DNA from: Leeuwenhoekiella sp. | GTDB lineage: Bacteria > Bacteroidota > Bacteroidia > Flavobacteriales > Flavobacteriaceae | DNA length: 64,000 nt | Assembly (NCBI GenBank): GCA_002708845.1 | Contig: PAPI01000022.1 | Span: 186,001-250,000, forward strand | Reading direction: 5' to 3' | Shown: one piece after another, positions 52,333 to 61,172 of the stretch | Position numbering within the stretch: position 1 is the stretch's first letter | Layout: every line of letters starts with the position of its first letter | Position numbers and translations under genes: made by a program | Notes under the pieces: generated by a model | What the model was told of the DNA's origin: nothing | Databases searched by the model: none | What the model saw: the letters and a program-made list of their open reading frames with translations, nothing else

Positions 52333-52975
52333 TGACGCTTTCGGCTCCCTTTACCTTTTGGTTTAATTTAACCGTAAGTGGCGTTCCCACTGGTAAAAAT
52401 AAGTCAACTCTTGAGCCAAACTTAATAAAACCACTGTCTTCCCCTTGTTCTGCAGTATCACCTTCTTTAGCGTAATTTACAATGCGCTTAGCCAAAGCAC
52501 CGGCGATTTGACGATAGAGGATATCCCCAAACGACGTACTGCGAACTACTACAGTAGTACGCTCATTCTCTTCAGAAGCTTTAGGGTGCCAGGCAACAAG
52601 ATACTTACCGGGATGGTATTTGCTGAAAACGACTTCTCCGCCTACGGGGTACCGGGTTACGTGTACATTTATAGGAGACATAAAGATGGAAACCTGCAAT
52701 CTTTGTTCTTTGAAATATTCTTTTTCAAAAACCTCTTCAATAACTACAATCTTGCCATCTACAGGTGAGACGATTTCATTGATATTTCCGCTAGATTTTC
52801 GCCCAGGATTTCTAAAAAACTGAAGTATTAAAACCAGTAAAATTAAAAGCGCAGCATAGCATAAATACTGTAGCCATTGGGGTGAAACCCAGGTATGCGT
52901 AGCCAGTACCCCTGCAATGACAATGAGCAGTGTAATCGTGATTATGGTATAACCTTCTTTATGAAACATATTCAA
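52313..52975 (-). CDS. psd: Phosphatidylserine decarboxylase-related protein
   Basis: Makes phosphatidylethanolamine from phosphatidylserine. The 220-residue short form has two N-terminal membrane segments (about 9-47), SPVDGKIVVIEE near 69, FMSPINVHVTRYPVGG near 96 and the self-cleavage site FGSRVDLFLP near 192, where Ser becomes the pyruvoyl group. It overlaps cdsA by 17 bases (or 11 if Met3 is used) and is followed by the acyl-CoA-binding protein. Confidence 0.92.
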   Translation of the reverse strand: MNMFHKEGYTIITITLLIVIAGVLATHTWVSPQWLQYLCYAALLILLVLILQFFRNPGRKSSGNINEIVSPVDGKIVVIEEVFEKEYFKEQRLQVSIFMSPINVHVTRYPVGGEVVFSKYHPGKYLVAWHPKASEENERTTVVVRSTSFGDILYRQIAGALAKRIVNYAKEGDTAEQGEDSGFIKFGSRVDLFLPVGTPLTVKLNQKVKGAESVIATREN

Positions 52976-53762
52976 ATACTATTAAAACCAGATAAATAAA
53001 TGGACTGGCAAACAAGATGCTGTCCAGTCTGTCGTAAAGTCCCCCATGACCCGGCATCAGTGTGCCACTATCTTTAACTCCCGCTTCACGCTTTAATTTT
53101 GATTCTATGAGGTCGCCAAAGGTGCCCAGGGTGCTCATAACCACAGCGAGCGATAACCAGATATTAAAGTTAAGACTTCCGGTGAATTTATGAATGAAAT
53201 AACTTGCTCCACACGCAAATACTAAACCTCCAAAGAAGCCTTCTATTGTTTTTTTAGGTGAAATACTAGGGAAGAGTTTATGCCTTCCAAAACTTTTACC
53301 CACAATATAGGCAAACGTATCGTTAGTCCAGATCAGTATAAACAAGCCAGCTACTGTGTAAGGTGAAAAATCATCTCCATGTGAAGGTAACAAGGTTAAA
53401 AATACAAAACTGGCAATCATATAAAATACCGTGATGTGCAATTTTTGCAGCTTCCCATACCTTCTTATTTTTTCACTGAATAAATTTTTCATCAGGTATA
53501 GGCCTGTAATAACTGTAATACCTAGAAGGAGAAGCGTGGCTAAATACGAAACTTTATAATAACTAAAAAAAAGAATAAATCCAATTAGGATAAGGTAAGT
53601 GTACCAAAACTGAAATCCAATGAGTCTCAAAAACTCACGTAGGGTGATTATTCCAAAAAGTAGAAATAATAAAATGTACCATTTTTCAGAAATGAATATG
53701 GCAGCGAGAAGGATTACAACGTAAAGTAAGCCCGAAAGTGCACGTATGGAGAGTTCACGCAT
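52959..53762 (-). CDS. cdsA: Phosphatidate cytidylyltransferase
   Basis: Makes CDP-diacylglycerol, the common precursor of phospholipids. A 267-residue protein with about seven or eight membrane segments and the CDS signature in the C-terminal half: WTNDTFAYIVGKSFGRHKL near 143-161, SPKKTIEGFFGG near 168 and GDLIESKLKREAGVKDSG near 216. It starts 1 base after the LUD gene and overlaps psd. Confidence 0.94.
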   Translation of the reverse strand: MRELSIRALSGLLYVVILLAAIFISEKWYILLFLLFGIITLREFLRLIGFQFWYTYLILIGFILFFSYYKVSYLATLLLLGITVITGLYLMKNLFSEKIRRYGKLQKLHITVFYMIASFVFLTLLPSHGDDFSPYTVAGLFILIWTNDTFAYIVGKSFGRHKLFPSISPKKTIEGFFGGLVFACGASYFIHKFTGSLNFNIWLSLAVVMSTLGTFGDLIESKLKREAGVKDSGTLMPGHGGLYDRLDSILFASPFIYLVLIVFEYVS

Positions 53763-53763
53763 A

Positions 53764-54378
53764 CTACAGGTCTTCTAACAGCAGCAGATAAAGATTTTTT
53801 GCGCTACTGCCATAGGACATAAAATCTTTAGCCCCTTCTTTAGGTTCAAAATTCTTGATCGTAGTAATATTTGTAGGTATCTGGCCGGTGTTTTTCTTTT
53901 TAATACCCCGCAGACCTTCTCCGATGCTATTAACAATCTGACTGGTTGTAGCAAAAATCACAAAATTTTGAGGGAGTTCTTTCAGTTTTTTCTCTTTGAT
54001 TTGTTTGGAAGAAATAAGCAGGCTCCCATCATCGGCAATCAGATTTTCACAAACTGAAAGGAAGAAACTCGACTCTTTGTTGGTATTGAAGTTGAGGTTA
54101 TAGCCGTCAAAAAGTTTGTCCAGCTTAGGGTCTAAGCAATATACATCTTTTTCATACCAGTCATTTTCTAACAGAATGTTGTCAAAACTTTCGTGTACTT
54201 CATCCATATCTGTACAATACAGAAATTTTCCACCGTTTAAGATGAAATGCTTGGTGAAGCGCTCATCTGCCGGTGCGCTAATGTCTGGCATATACTTACC
54301 GCGCTCTGAACCCTTGAGATTTGGGTTATCAGTGCTGGCAGTTTTTTTAGGCTGAAAAAGCTTTTTTAGGATACTCAT
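53764..54378 (-). CDS. LUD-domain protein (LutC/YkgG-like)
   Basis: A 204-residue soluble protein. The body (FTKHFILNGGKFLYCTDMDE, ENLIADDGSLLISSKQIKE, NFVIFATTSQIVNSIGEGL) resembles the LUD domain of lactate-utilisation proteins. Its position between ftsH and cdsA is recalled as conserved in Flavobacteriia. No other lutABC gene is near, so lactate oxidation is not implied. Its own promoter-like element lies at 54397-54404, after the ftsH terminator. Confidence 0.75.
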   Translation of the reverse strand: MSILKKLFQPKKTASTDNPNLKGSERGKYMPDISAPADERFTKHFILNGGKFLYCTDMDEVHESFDNILLENDWYEKDVYCLDPKLDKLFDGYNLNFNTNKESSFFLSVCENLIADDGSLLISSKQIKEKKLKELPQNFVIFATTSQIVNSIGEGLRGIKKKNTGQIPTNITTIKNFEPKEGAKDFMSYGSSAKNLYLLLLEDL

Positions 54379-54396
54379 AAATGAGTGGCTGTGCTA

Positions 54397-54404
54397 CAAA
54401 TTTA
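54397..54404 (-). promoter_or_regulatory. TAnnTTTG -7 element for the LUD-cdsA-psd-acbP operon
   Basis: The minus strand reads TAAATTTG, 18 bases upstream of the LUD ATG. Together with the ftsH terminator just upstream it suggests that the lipid genes form a separate transcription unit. Confidence 0.5.
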
Positions 54405-54414
54405 GGATTTAATC

Positions 54415-54458
54415 AAATATAAAAAATCTTAACTCAACATTGCGTTAAGTTAAGATTT
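54415..54458 (-). terminator. Rho-independent terminator after ftsH
   Basis: On the minus strand AAATCTTAACT and AGTTAAGATTT (54424-54434/54448-54458) form an 11-bp perfect stem, followed by TTTTTTATATTTG. It ends the rsfS-ftsH unit. Confidence 0.8.
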
Positions 54459-54481
54459 ATATCTTGTTCCTATAAAAAAAA

Positions 54482-56467
54482 TCAGTTTTCTTCTACAATC
54501 GTACTTTCTGACTCTTCCGTTTCCTTTCCGGTTTCGGGTTTGTCGAACGGACGTTTGCCAAAAATCTTTTCCAAATTGTCTTTAAAAATAACTTCTTTGT
54601 CAAGTAAAACCTCGGCAAGCTCGTTGAGCTTGTCCTTGTTGTCTTCCAGAATCTTAATGGCGCGTTGATATTGCTCTTCGATAATAGAAGAAATTTCCTT
54701 GTCAATCAATTCAGCGGTTTTTTCACTGTAAGGCTTGCTGAAGTTATACTCATTTTGGCCAGAAGAGTCGTAATAGGTTAGGTTACCAATCTTATCATTT
54801 AGACCATAGGTAGTTACCATCATTCGCGCTTGTTTGGTGACTTTTTCAAGATCACTCAAAGCACCTGTGGATATCTTATCAAAAGTGACTTTCTCTGCGG
54901 CACGTCCTCCCATTGCAGCGCACATCTCATCGAGCATTTGCTCGGGTCTCACGATAAGACGTTCTTCAGGTAAATACCACGCAGCACCTAACGATCTTCC
55001 GCGGGGAACAATAGTTACTTTAACCAGGGGAGCAGCATGCTCCAGCATCCAGGAAACGGTTGCGTGTCCTGCTTCGTGAAATGCTATAGCACGTTTCTCT
55101 GCAGGAGTAATAATTTTATTTTTCTTCTCAAGACCGCCAACAATACGGTCAACAGCATCCAGAAAATCCTGTCTTCCTACGGCAGTTTTACCTTGCCTAG
55201 CTGCAATAAGGGCCGCTTCGTTACACACGTTGGCAATATCAGCACCAGAGAAACCTGGCGTTTGCTTTGCCATAAATTCAGTATCCAGTTCGTCTGCCAC
55301 TTTTTTAAGTGGACGCAGGTGCACCTCGAAGATTTCTTTACGCTCCCTTACATCCGGAAGGTCTACATAAATCTGACGGTCAAATCGACCGGCACGCATC
55401 AATGCGGTATCAAGAACATCTGCACGGTTAGTGGCTGCAAGTACAATTACGTTTGTATTTGTTCCAAAACCATCCATCTCGGTAAGAAGTTGGTTAAGGG
55501 TATTTTCACGCTCATCGTTAGAGCCGCTAAAATTGGCTTTGCCACGGGCGCGACCTATAGCATCTATTTCATCAATAAATATAATTGCCGGAGATTTTTC
55601 TTTCGCCTGCTTAAACAGGTCACGTACACGAGACGCACCCACACCTACGAACATTTCAACAAAATCAGAACCGGAAAGGGAAAAGAAAGGCACTTTAGCT
55701 TCACCGGCTACGGCTTTAGCTAAAAGCGTTTTACCGGTTCCCGGAGGACCTACAAGCAAGGCTCCTTTAGGAATTTTACCTCCCAAATTGGTGTATTTTT
55801 CGGGATTTTTTAGGAAATCAACAATCTCCTGTACTTCCTCTTTTGCACCTTCAAGGCCGGCAACATCTTTGAATGAAGTCTTAACATCGGTCTTTTCGTC
55901 AAAAAGCTTGGCTTTAGACTTGCCAATATTAAATATCTGTCCACCTGCACCACCTGCACCACCAGATGACATACGACGCATTATGAAAATCCAGATTCCT
56001 ATGATGACTGCGATAGGTAATAATGTAAGTAAAATGTCTCCGAAAACATCCTTATCTAACGGTAAATATTTTACGTTAAATTTCTGAGATTCCTGAACTT
56101 CGGAAAGTTGTTTTTCAAAATTCTCTAGTGTTCCGTAACGGTATTCGTAGTCTGCACCACCTTCAGAATTTAATAAAGTCATGCCATTATCGGCAGGTTT
56201 AGAATGTTCTGATTTTTGCTTGGCTTCGTCAGTGAGATAAATATAGGCTATCTCATTTCCGGGTGTTTTGCTGATGTCAATGCGTTTGATGTCTCCATTT
56301 TTAGCATAGGTCATGAGCTGGTTTTCCAAAATTTCTTTTGGATTACCATGGTCAGAACCACTACTGAAAAAATTGAGTCCAAGAAAAACGAGTATGATTG
56401 CGGTGTAAATCCACCAGGCGCTAAACTTGGGTTTATTAGGGACGGGCTTTTTTGATTTTTCTGCCAT
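54482..56467 (-). CDS. ftsH: ATP-dependent zinc metalloprotease FtsH
   Basis: Membrane-bound AAA+ protease that degrades misfolded membrane proteins and regulators. The 661-residue product has two membrane segments (about 15-36 and 142-163), Walker A GPPGTGKT near 237, Walker [16 protein letters not shown] near 293, the SRH arginines ([20 protein letters not shown]) and the zinc motif HEAGH near 465. It starts 8 bases after rsfS and ends with an acidic tail. Confidence 0.97.
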   Translation of the reverse strand: MAEKSKKPVPNKPKFSAWWIYTAIILVFLGLNFFSSGSDHGNPKEILENQLMTYAKNGDIKRIDISKTPGNEIAYIYLTDEAKQKSEHSKPADNGMTLLNSEGGADYEYRYGTLENFEKQLSEVQESQKFNVKYLPLDKDVFGDILLTLLPIAVIIGIWIFIMRRMSSGGAGGAGGQIFNIGKSKAKLFDEKTDVKTSFKDVAGLEGAKEEVQEIVDFLKNPEKYTNLGGKIPKGALLVGPPGTGKTLLAKAVAGEAKVPFFSLSGSDFVEMFVGVGASRVRDLFKQAKEKSPAIIFIDEIDAIGRARGKANFSGSNDERENTLNQLLTEMDGFGTNTNVIVLAATNRADVLDTALMRAGRFDRQIYVDLPDVRERKEIFEVHLRPLKKVADELDTEFMAKQTPGFSGADIANVCNEAALIAARQGKTAVGRQDFLDAVDRIVGGLEKKNKIITPAEKRAIAFHEAGHATVSWMLEHAAPLVKVTIVPRGRSLGAAWYLPEERLIVRPEQMLDEMCAAMGGRAAEKVTFDKISTGALSDLEKVTKQARMMVTTYGLNDKIGNLTYYDSSGQNEYNFSKPYSEKTAELIDKEISSIIEEQYQRAIKILEDNKDKLNELAEVLLDKEVIFKDNLEKIFGKRPFDKPETGKETEESESTIVEEN

Positions 56468-56475
56468 TATAGTTT

Positions 56476-56847
56476 TTAATAATTTGATTCGATTGATGTT
56501 ACTTTAGCATCACCCCAGAGACTTTCAATGTCGTAATATTCACGAGTATGTTTTTGAAACACGTGTACCACTACGTTTACATAATCCATCAGGATCCATT
56601 CTGCATTTTGCATGCCTTCCACATGCCAGGGTTTGTCTTTAAGTTTTTTGCTAACTGTTTTTTGGATAGAATTGACAATAGCGGTAGCCTGAGTATTAGA
56701 AGTACCATCACAGATTATAAAGTAATCACAAACCATGTTCTCTATTTCCCGCAGGTCCAATAAATCAATATTTTGACCTTTTACTTCTTCAATCCCTTCA
56801 ATAATAGTCGTTATCAGTTGATCTGTACTTACTTCTTTTTTTGTCAT
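56476..56847 (-). CDS. rsfS: Ribosomal silencing factor RsfS
   Basis: A 123-residue RsfS/Iojap protein that binds L14 and blocks joining of ribosomal subunits under starvation. Family sequence: VKGQNIDLLDLREIENMVCDYFIICDG (conserved core, seen as separate pieces at 18-44), SNTQATAIVNSI, KPWHVEGMQNAEWILMDYVN and VHVFQKHTREYYDIESLWGD. Typical length. It leads the rsfS-ftsH unit; the promoter-like element is at 56867-56874. Confidence 0.95.
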   Translation of the reverse strand: MTKKEVSTDQLITTIIEGIEEVKGQNIDLLDLREIENMVCDYFIICDGTSNTQATAIVNSIQKTVSKKLKDKPWHVEGMQNAEWILMDYVNVVVHVFQKHTREYYDIESLWGDAKVTSIESNY

Positions 56848-56866
56848 TAAATCTTTTTTAGTCTGG

Positions 56867-56874
56867 CAAAGTTA
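56867..56874 (-). promoter_or_regulatory. TAnnTTTG -7 element for rsfS-ftsH
   Basis: The minus strand reads TAACTTTG, 19 bases before the rsfS ATG. Confidence 0.5.
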
Positions 56875-56930
56875 TTACAATTTTGTTTGATACCCTTTCT
56901 TGTACTAACATTTCAGCCTATAGGTATACA

Positions 56931-57659
56931 ATGCATATTGTCAAACTTAATGCCACAACCTCTACCAATACCTATTTGAAAGAATATACCCGGGAGCTGG
57001 ACTATAAAGACGATATTCTGGTGTGGGCACATGCTCAGGTGGAGGGTAGGGGACAACGCGGTGCTATCTGGGAGTCTGAGCCGGGTAAAAACCTTACGTG
57101 TAGCGTGTTCAAACGGGTTGAAGGTTATCGTGCAGACCGTACGTTTTATATGACCATGGCTGCTTCATTAATGGTAGTTGAGACTCTCGAGCATTTTGGG
57201 GTAAGACAGCTGACCGTGAAATGGCCTAACGACATAATGGCAGGCAGTCGTAAAATTTGCGGTATTTTAATTGAAATCGTAATTAGAGATGGTTTGTATG
57301 GGGTTATTCTGGGGGTGGGTATTAATGTAAATCAGCAGGCTTTTGAAAGAGCCCCACGGGCAACCTCGGTGCTGCTCGAAACAGGAAGAGTAACAGATTT
57401 GTCAGAAGTGTTAGACTACTTTGTAAAATCATTTTATAAGTATGCAGAACTGGTAAGTCGATTTGACTTTACAAATCTCCATCAGCTTTATGAAAAGCAA
57501 CTTTTTAGAAAGGGTAAAGTGTCAACCTTTGAATTACCAGGAGGTAAGCGCATAACCGGCATTATACGTGGCGTCTCTAAAAATGGAAAGCTCATCCTTC
57601 AGCTGGAGGATGAGCTTTTAAAAGAATTTGACCTTAAGGAAATTAAGCTGCTTTATTAA
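56931..57659 (+). CDS. birA: Biotin--[acetyl-CoA-carboxylase] ligase
   Basis: Attaches biotin to the carboxylase carrier protein. The 242-residue product has TTSTNTYLKEY near the N-terminus, the biotinyl-AMP loop GRGQRGAIWES near 40-50, LTVKWPNDIMAGSRKICGIL near 97-116 and the C-terminal SH3-like domain (GKRITGIIRGVSKNGKLIL). It lacks the N-terminal DNA-binding domain of E. coli BirA, so it is not a repressor. The frame extends to 56883, but ATG at 56931 gives the family start. Divergent from rsfS, convergent with the SRPBCC gene and only 0 bases from it. Confidence 0.93.
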   Translation: MHIVKLNATTSTNTYLKEYTRELDYKDDILVWAHAQVEGRGQRGAIWESEPGKNLTCSVFKRVEGYRADRTFYMTMAASLMVVETLEHFGVRQLTVKWPNDIMAGSRKICGILIEIVIRDGLYGVILGVGINVNQQAFERAPRATSVLLETGRVTDLSEVLDYFVKSFYKYAELVSRFDFTNLHQLYEKQLFRKGKVSTFELPGGKRITGIIRGVSKNGKLILQLEDELLKEFDLKEIKLLY

Positions 57660-58052
57660 TTAAATGTTTTGCAGGTTTTCGCTTAAGGTCTGGATAAATT
57701 TTGTAATTGGGCCTTTGATCATCATAGACATCATAGCGTTAAACTCCCCTTCAAACTCAAACTGAGCTTCACTGGTGTTTTCGGTAAGTTCTTCAATGTT
57801 GGCCGTTAGCGTAAACGGAAGCTTGTCGCTTGCAGCGCCTAAGACTACTTTGTTATAGGGTACTGTGTTTTTGAGCTCCAGTACAATTTCAGGCATTCCT
57901 TTAAGTGCAAATAGAAAACGTTTTTCGCTTAAAATTTCAAATTTGCTGATGCTCTCTGGCATAAGCTTACGGTAATTTTGTACGTCTGTCAGAAAATTAA
58001 AAACTTCTTCGGGGCTTTTAGAAATGGTCTTTTTAGGGCTTTCTAAGTGCAT
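57660..58052 (-). CDS. SRPBCC/START-like domain protein (CoxG-like)
   Basis: A 130-residue protein with the SRPBCC fold pattern: KTISKSPEEVFNFLTDVQNY at the N-terminus, alternating strands, then a long C-terminal helix (MMSMMIKGPITKFIQTLSENL). The family binds hydrophobic ligands; the ligand here is unknown. Its stop codon directly abuts the birA stop (57657-57662), tail to tail. pyrE lies 25 bases upstream on the same strand, so co-transcription is likely. Confidence 0.85.
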   Translation of the reverse strand: MHLESPKKTISKSPEEVFNFLTDVQNYRKLMPESISKFEILSEKRFLFALKGMPEIVLELKNTVPYNKVVLGAASDKLPFTLTANIEELTENTSEAQFEFEGEFNAMMSMMIKGPITKFIQTLSENLQNI

Positions 58053-58077
58053 AGTGGGCGTGTGTGTTTAGTTTTTG

Positions 58078-58725
58078 TTAGTTGGCTGCATTCCAGTTTT
58101 CAGGATCAAGTCGCCAGGTTTGTAAGGTTAGTTTTTCTTTTTCAGAAATATAGCGCGTGTCAAGAGCCTGTTCAAGCAAATGATCATAGTCACTTAAGGT
58201 ATGTAAATCTATACCTTGCTTTTCAAAGTTTTGCGTCGAAATATCAAAGCCATACGTAAAAATGGCAAGCATTCCTTTTACATTGGCTTCGGCCTGCTCC
58301 AGAGCTTCCACAGCCATAAGCGAACTCTTACCGGTGCTGATGAGATCTTCAACCACCACCACGCTTTGGCCGGCTTCCAGTTTTCCTTCGATCTGATTTT
58401 GTCTGCCGTGTTTTTTAGCTTCCGGTCTTATGTACACAAAAGGAAGGTTTAAAAAATCGGCAACCAGCATCCCAATTCCTATAGCTCCTGTGGCTACACC
58501 GGCGATGACGTCGGGCTTGCCGTAAAGCAATTCAATCTGGTTAGCGATATTCTCCCGCAGGTAATTGCGTATTTGCGGATACGATAACGTAATGCGGTTA
58601 TCACAATAGATAGGAGATTTCCAACCGCTAGCCCAGGTGAATGGGTTTTGTGGTTGTAATTTTATTGCATTAATTTGCAGCAATAACTCAGCTGTTTTTT
58701 TAGCTGTTTCTTTTTTTAAGATCAT
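58078..58725 (-). CDS. pyrE: Orotate phosphoribosyltransferase
   Basis: Converts orotate and PRPP to OMP. The 215-residue product (start MILKKETAKKTAELL) shows FTWASGWKSPIYCDNR near 24-39 and the PRPP-binding motif VVVVEDLISTGKSS near 117-130. A longer frame runs to 58764 but the ATG at 58725 is the family start. That ATG overlaps the ATG of the divergent Nudix gene (CATG at 58723-58726). A TACATTTG element sits only 4 bases upstream, which would give an almost leaderless mRNA. Confidence 0.95.
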   Translation of the reverse strand: MILKKETAKKTAELLLQINAIKLQPQNPFTWASGWKSPIYCDNRITLSYPQIRNYLRENIANQIELLYGKPDVIAGVATGAIGIGMLVADFLNLPFVYIRPEAKKHGRQNQIEGKLEAGQSVVVVEDLISTGKSSLMAVEALEQAEANVKGMLAIFTYGFDISTQNFEKQGIDLHTLSDYDHLLEQALDTRYISEKEKLTLQTWRLDPENWNAAN

Positions 58726-59356
58726 GGTGCAAATGTATAAAGTTTTTGTAAATGAAGTGCCCATTATACTTTCAACCGAAAAGTATATAGGTGAAAATTA
58801 TACATCAATACCCATTAAGCGCGCAAAAATCAAGCGAATTATCAAACAGGTGAATCGCGGTCAGCTGACTCACATCAATTTATACCATCAGAATCCCAAG
58901 AAATTACTGAAGCATCTCAAGAAGAAATTACCGCTTGTAGTAGCCGGTGGTGGACTTGTTTTTAATCAAAATTCTGAAATCCTGTTTATAAAACGCAATG
59001 GCAAGTGGGATTTGCCAAAAGGCAAACTGGAGAAAAAGGAAACGATTGAACAATGTGCCCTGCGCGAAGTAGAGGAGGAAACCGGTTGTCAAGATTTGGT
59101 TCTGGGAGATTTGATAACGGTAACCTATCACATCTTTAAGCGCAACGGAAAGTTTAAATTGAAGGAAACCTATTGGTACCGTATGACTACAGAATATACG
59201 GGTAGCCTTGAGCCCCAACCTTCTGAAGGAATTAAAAAAGTACGCTGGAAGAATTTTGAGAAAACCCAAAAAGCACTGACTAAATCCTACGAAAATATCA
59301 AGCTTTTATTTCCAAAAGAGTATTTAATCCCTAATCCTAAGGACCGCGTAGCTTAA
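58724..59356 (+). CDS. Nudix hydrolase
   Basis: A 210-residue protein. The Nudix box lies near residues 103-125: G-x5-E-x7-REVEEETG with the catalytic glutamates (GKLEKKETIEQCALREVEEE). An N-terminal extension of about 65 residues (VFVNEVPIILSTEKYIG) precedes it, giving a longer protein than minimal Nudix enzymes. The substrate is unknown (a nucleoside diphosphate linked to another group). Start ATG at 58724, or ATG at 58733 (MYKVFVNEVP). It shares the start region with pyrE. Confidence 0.9.
   Translation: MVQMYKVFVNEVPIILSTEKYIGENYTSIPIKRAKIKRIIKQVNRGQLTHINLYHQNPKKLLKHLKKKLPLVVAGGGLVFNQNSEILFIKRNGKWDLPKGKLEKKETIEQCALREVEEETGCQDLVLGDLITVTYHIFKRNGKFKLKETYWYRMTTEYTGSLEPQPSEGIKKVRWKNFEKTQKALTKSYENIKLLFPKEYLIPNPKDRVA
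58730..58737 (-). promoter_or_regulatory. TAnnTTTG -7 element for pyrE, inside the Nudix gene
   Basis: The minus strand reads TACATTTG, ending 4 bases before the pyrE ATG. If used, transcription starts at or next to the start codon. The element lies inside the first codons of the divergent gene. Confidence 0.4.
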
Positions 59357-59357
59357 T

Positions 59358-61112
59358 TTAGTTAGCAATTCGATAAATGGGATAGCGCAAATGGGCCTGC
59401 TCGTAATTTTCAGACTTTTTATGAAGCCAATCCAGTTGCGCATACCAATTGCTGCGGAATGCTTCTTCGTTTTGCTTTTTAGTTTCAAATTCCTGTTTTA
59501 AAGCAGGGTTGTTTTTTAGCAACTCTAAAGCTTTATCTTCCCAGACATAAGGTGAAAAGCCTTCTTTTTGCTGTAAAATAGTATCAAAATAATTCCAGTT
59601 GAAAAAAGAATCTACTGCTGAAGGTTCCAGTGTTTCCAGTAAATAACGCAGGCCTGATTGAGCTGTGTAAACCAAATAATCACCTTTTCTGAAGGAGACC
59701 TTTTCTTCAGTTGAGCTGACTTTGGTATTTCGATGCAGGTAATGTCCCTCGTAAGCGTTGTTACCGGTATTGTAGTCTGCAATACGGTATACCTCAACCT
59801 GTAAGCTGGTATCGCGCTCCATTCGGGTGAATCGGATGTCGTTTTCTTTTAAACGCGCTATAACATTATGCCAACCCTGCGGAATCACGTAGGCCTTAGG
59901 AATTTGTATGCTGTCTGTAGCTTTAAAATGATCGTAATACGCTACTGTTTTGCTAAAAGGCTTTTCGCGGTTGTAGCTCAGGCGCTCAAGGCCGGTCACT
60001 TCGCTGGTAATTTTTTCACCTTCATAACCTTCAAAATCGAACTGAGTTACCTGAGAACTGTCTGTTTTAAACTGAATAGGATAATAAGTTGCCGTAAGTG
60101 CACCACTTTTATAAATGGAATCCTGCTTCCTGCGTATTTGTTTAATCGTTTTGGCATCTACCGAAGCGATATTAAGCATTTGCTGCATAAGCGCATAGGT
60201 GCCTTCAACACGGGGTTTGTAAGGCTTCAACATATGCGTCTCAACCATCATCCCGAGTGTATTCCATAAGGTCGTGTAACCTGTAGAGTAGCGCGGATAG
60301 TCCATAAACTGAGTGAAACCGGTCTCAGGTACCTGATTAAACACATTAACATAGGGCGTGATGGGCCAGCACTTCGCTTCTAAAGAATCAACCAGTGCCG
60401 GGTGCATTTGCTTATTTAAATAACCTCCTGCTGCACCGCCCAGTTTGTTGTGTTGCGTAAAAAGGTGCGTGAGTACATATTGATAATCTGCACCATTACT
60501 CACGTGATTGTCAATAAAAACGTCGGGATCTACCAAATGATAAATTTCTGCAAAAGAACGGGCATTGTAGGTGTCTGCCTTAACAAAATCCCGGTTCAGG
60601 TCATAATTGCGTGCATTTCCTCTAAAACCGTATGCCTCCGGTCCATTTTGATTGGTACGGCTGGTGCTGTTGCGGTTGAGTGCACCACCCACGTTATAAA
60701 GGGCAATCGCACCAACCCAAATGTTTTCAGGGGTTTCAATTTTTCCACTGGCAAGATCGCGCAGGAGCATCATCGTAGCGTCTATTCCGTCCGGCTCGCC
60801 AGGGTGAATGCCGTTATTGATGAGTATGCGAACCATTTGATTATTTTCGGCAAATTCAGACTCCAGACTGCGATTGGGATTATAGGTTACCAAAGTCAAC
60901 GGTAGACCGCTGTCTGTCTTACCAATTTCATAGGTTTTTATAGAAACATAAGCCGAATCGAGCTTTTGATAATAAGCAATAACTTCGTCATAGGTGGGTG
61001 TTTGGGTACCCTTACTTTTTTCAAACTGGGTTTCCAAATCAAAATCTTCAGGTTCGGGTTTTTCGGCACAATTTAAAAACAATAACAGTGAAAGGACAAC
61101 AATGAGGCGCAT
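59358..61112 (-). CDS. M14-family zinc carboxypeptidase-like lipoprotein
   Basis: A 584-residue exported lipoprotein (signal ending FLNC, Cys15). The M14 zinc motif HPGEPDG is found near residue 98-104 (ligands His and Glu), DLNRDFVKAD near 170 and the third ligand in FIDNHVSNGADYQY near 196-209. The C-terminal 250 residues form an unassigned domain. It probably trims peptides or cell-wall material outside the inner membrane. It converges with the Nudix gene, with only 1 base between the two stop codons. Confidence 0.88.
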   Translation of the reverse strand: MRLIVVLSLLLFLNCAEKPEPEDFDLETQFEKSKGTQTPTYDEVIAYYQKLDSAYVSIKTYEIGKTDSGLPLTLVTYNPNRSLESEFAENNQMVRILINNGIHPGEPDGIDATMMLLRDLASGKIETPENIWVGAIALYNVGGALNRNSTSRTNQNGPEAYGFRGNARNYDLNRDFVKADTYNARSFAEIYHLVDPDVFIDNHVSNGADYQYVLTHLFTQHNKLGGAAGGYLNKQMHPALVDSLEAKCWPITPYVNVFNQVPETGFTQFMDYPRYSTGYTTLWNTLGMMVETHMLKPYKPRVEGTYALMQQMLNIASVDAKTIKQIRRKQDSIYKSGALTATYYPIQFKTDSSQVTQFDFEGYEGEKITSEVTGLERLSYNREKPFSKTVAYYDHFKATDSIQIPKAYVIPQGWHNVIARLKENDIRFTRMERDTSLQVEVYRIADYNTGNNAYEGHYLHRNTKVSSTEEKVSFRKGDYLVYTAQSGLRYLLETLEPSAVDSFFNWNYFDTILQQKEGFSPYVWEDKALELLKNNPALKQEFETKKQNEEAFRSNWYAQLDWLHKKSENYEQAHLRYPIYRIAN

Positions 61113-61172
61113 AACAAATGGTTTAGGCCTTAAAAGTACAGATTTCCTTAAAAGAACAATGTTTTTCTGAGT

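Noticed and set aside
54834..56087. Long plus-strand ORFs (81, 228 and 218 residues) opposite ftsH
   Set aside because: They are antisense to the highly conserved AAA+ and protease domains of FtsH, have low-complexity, Ser/Ile-rich translations and no start signals.
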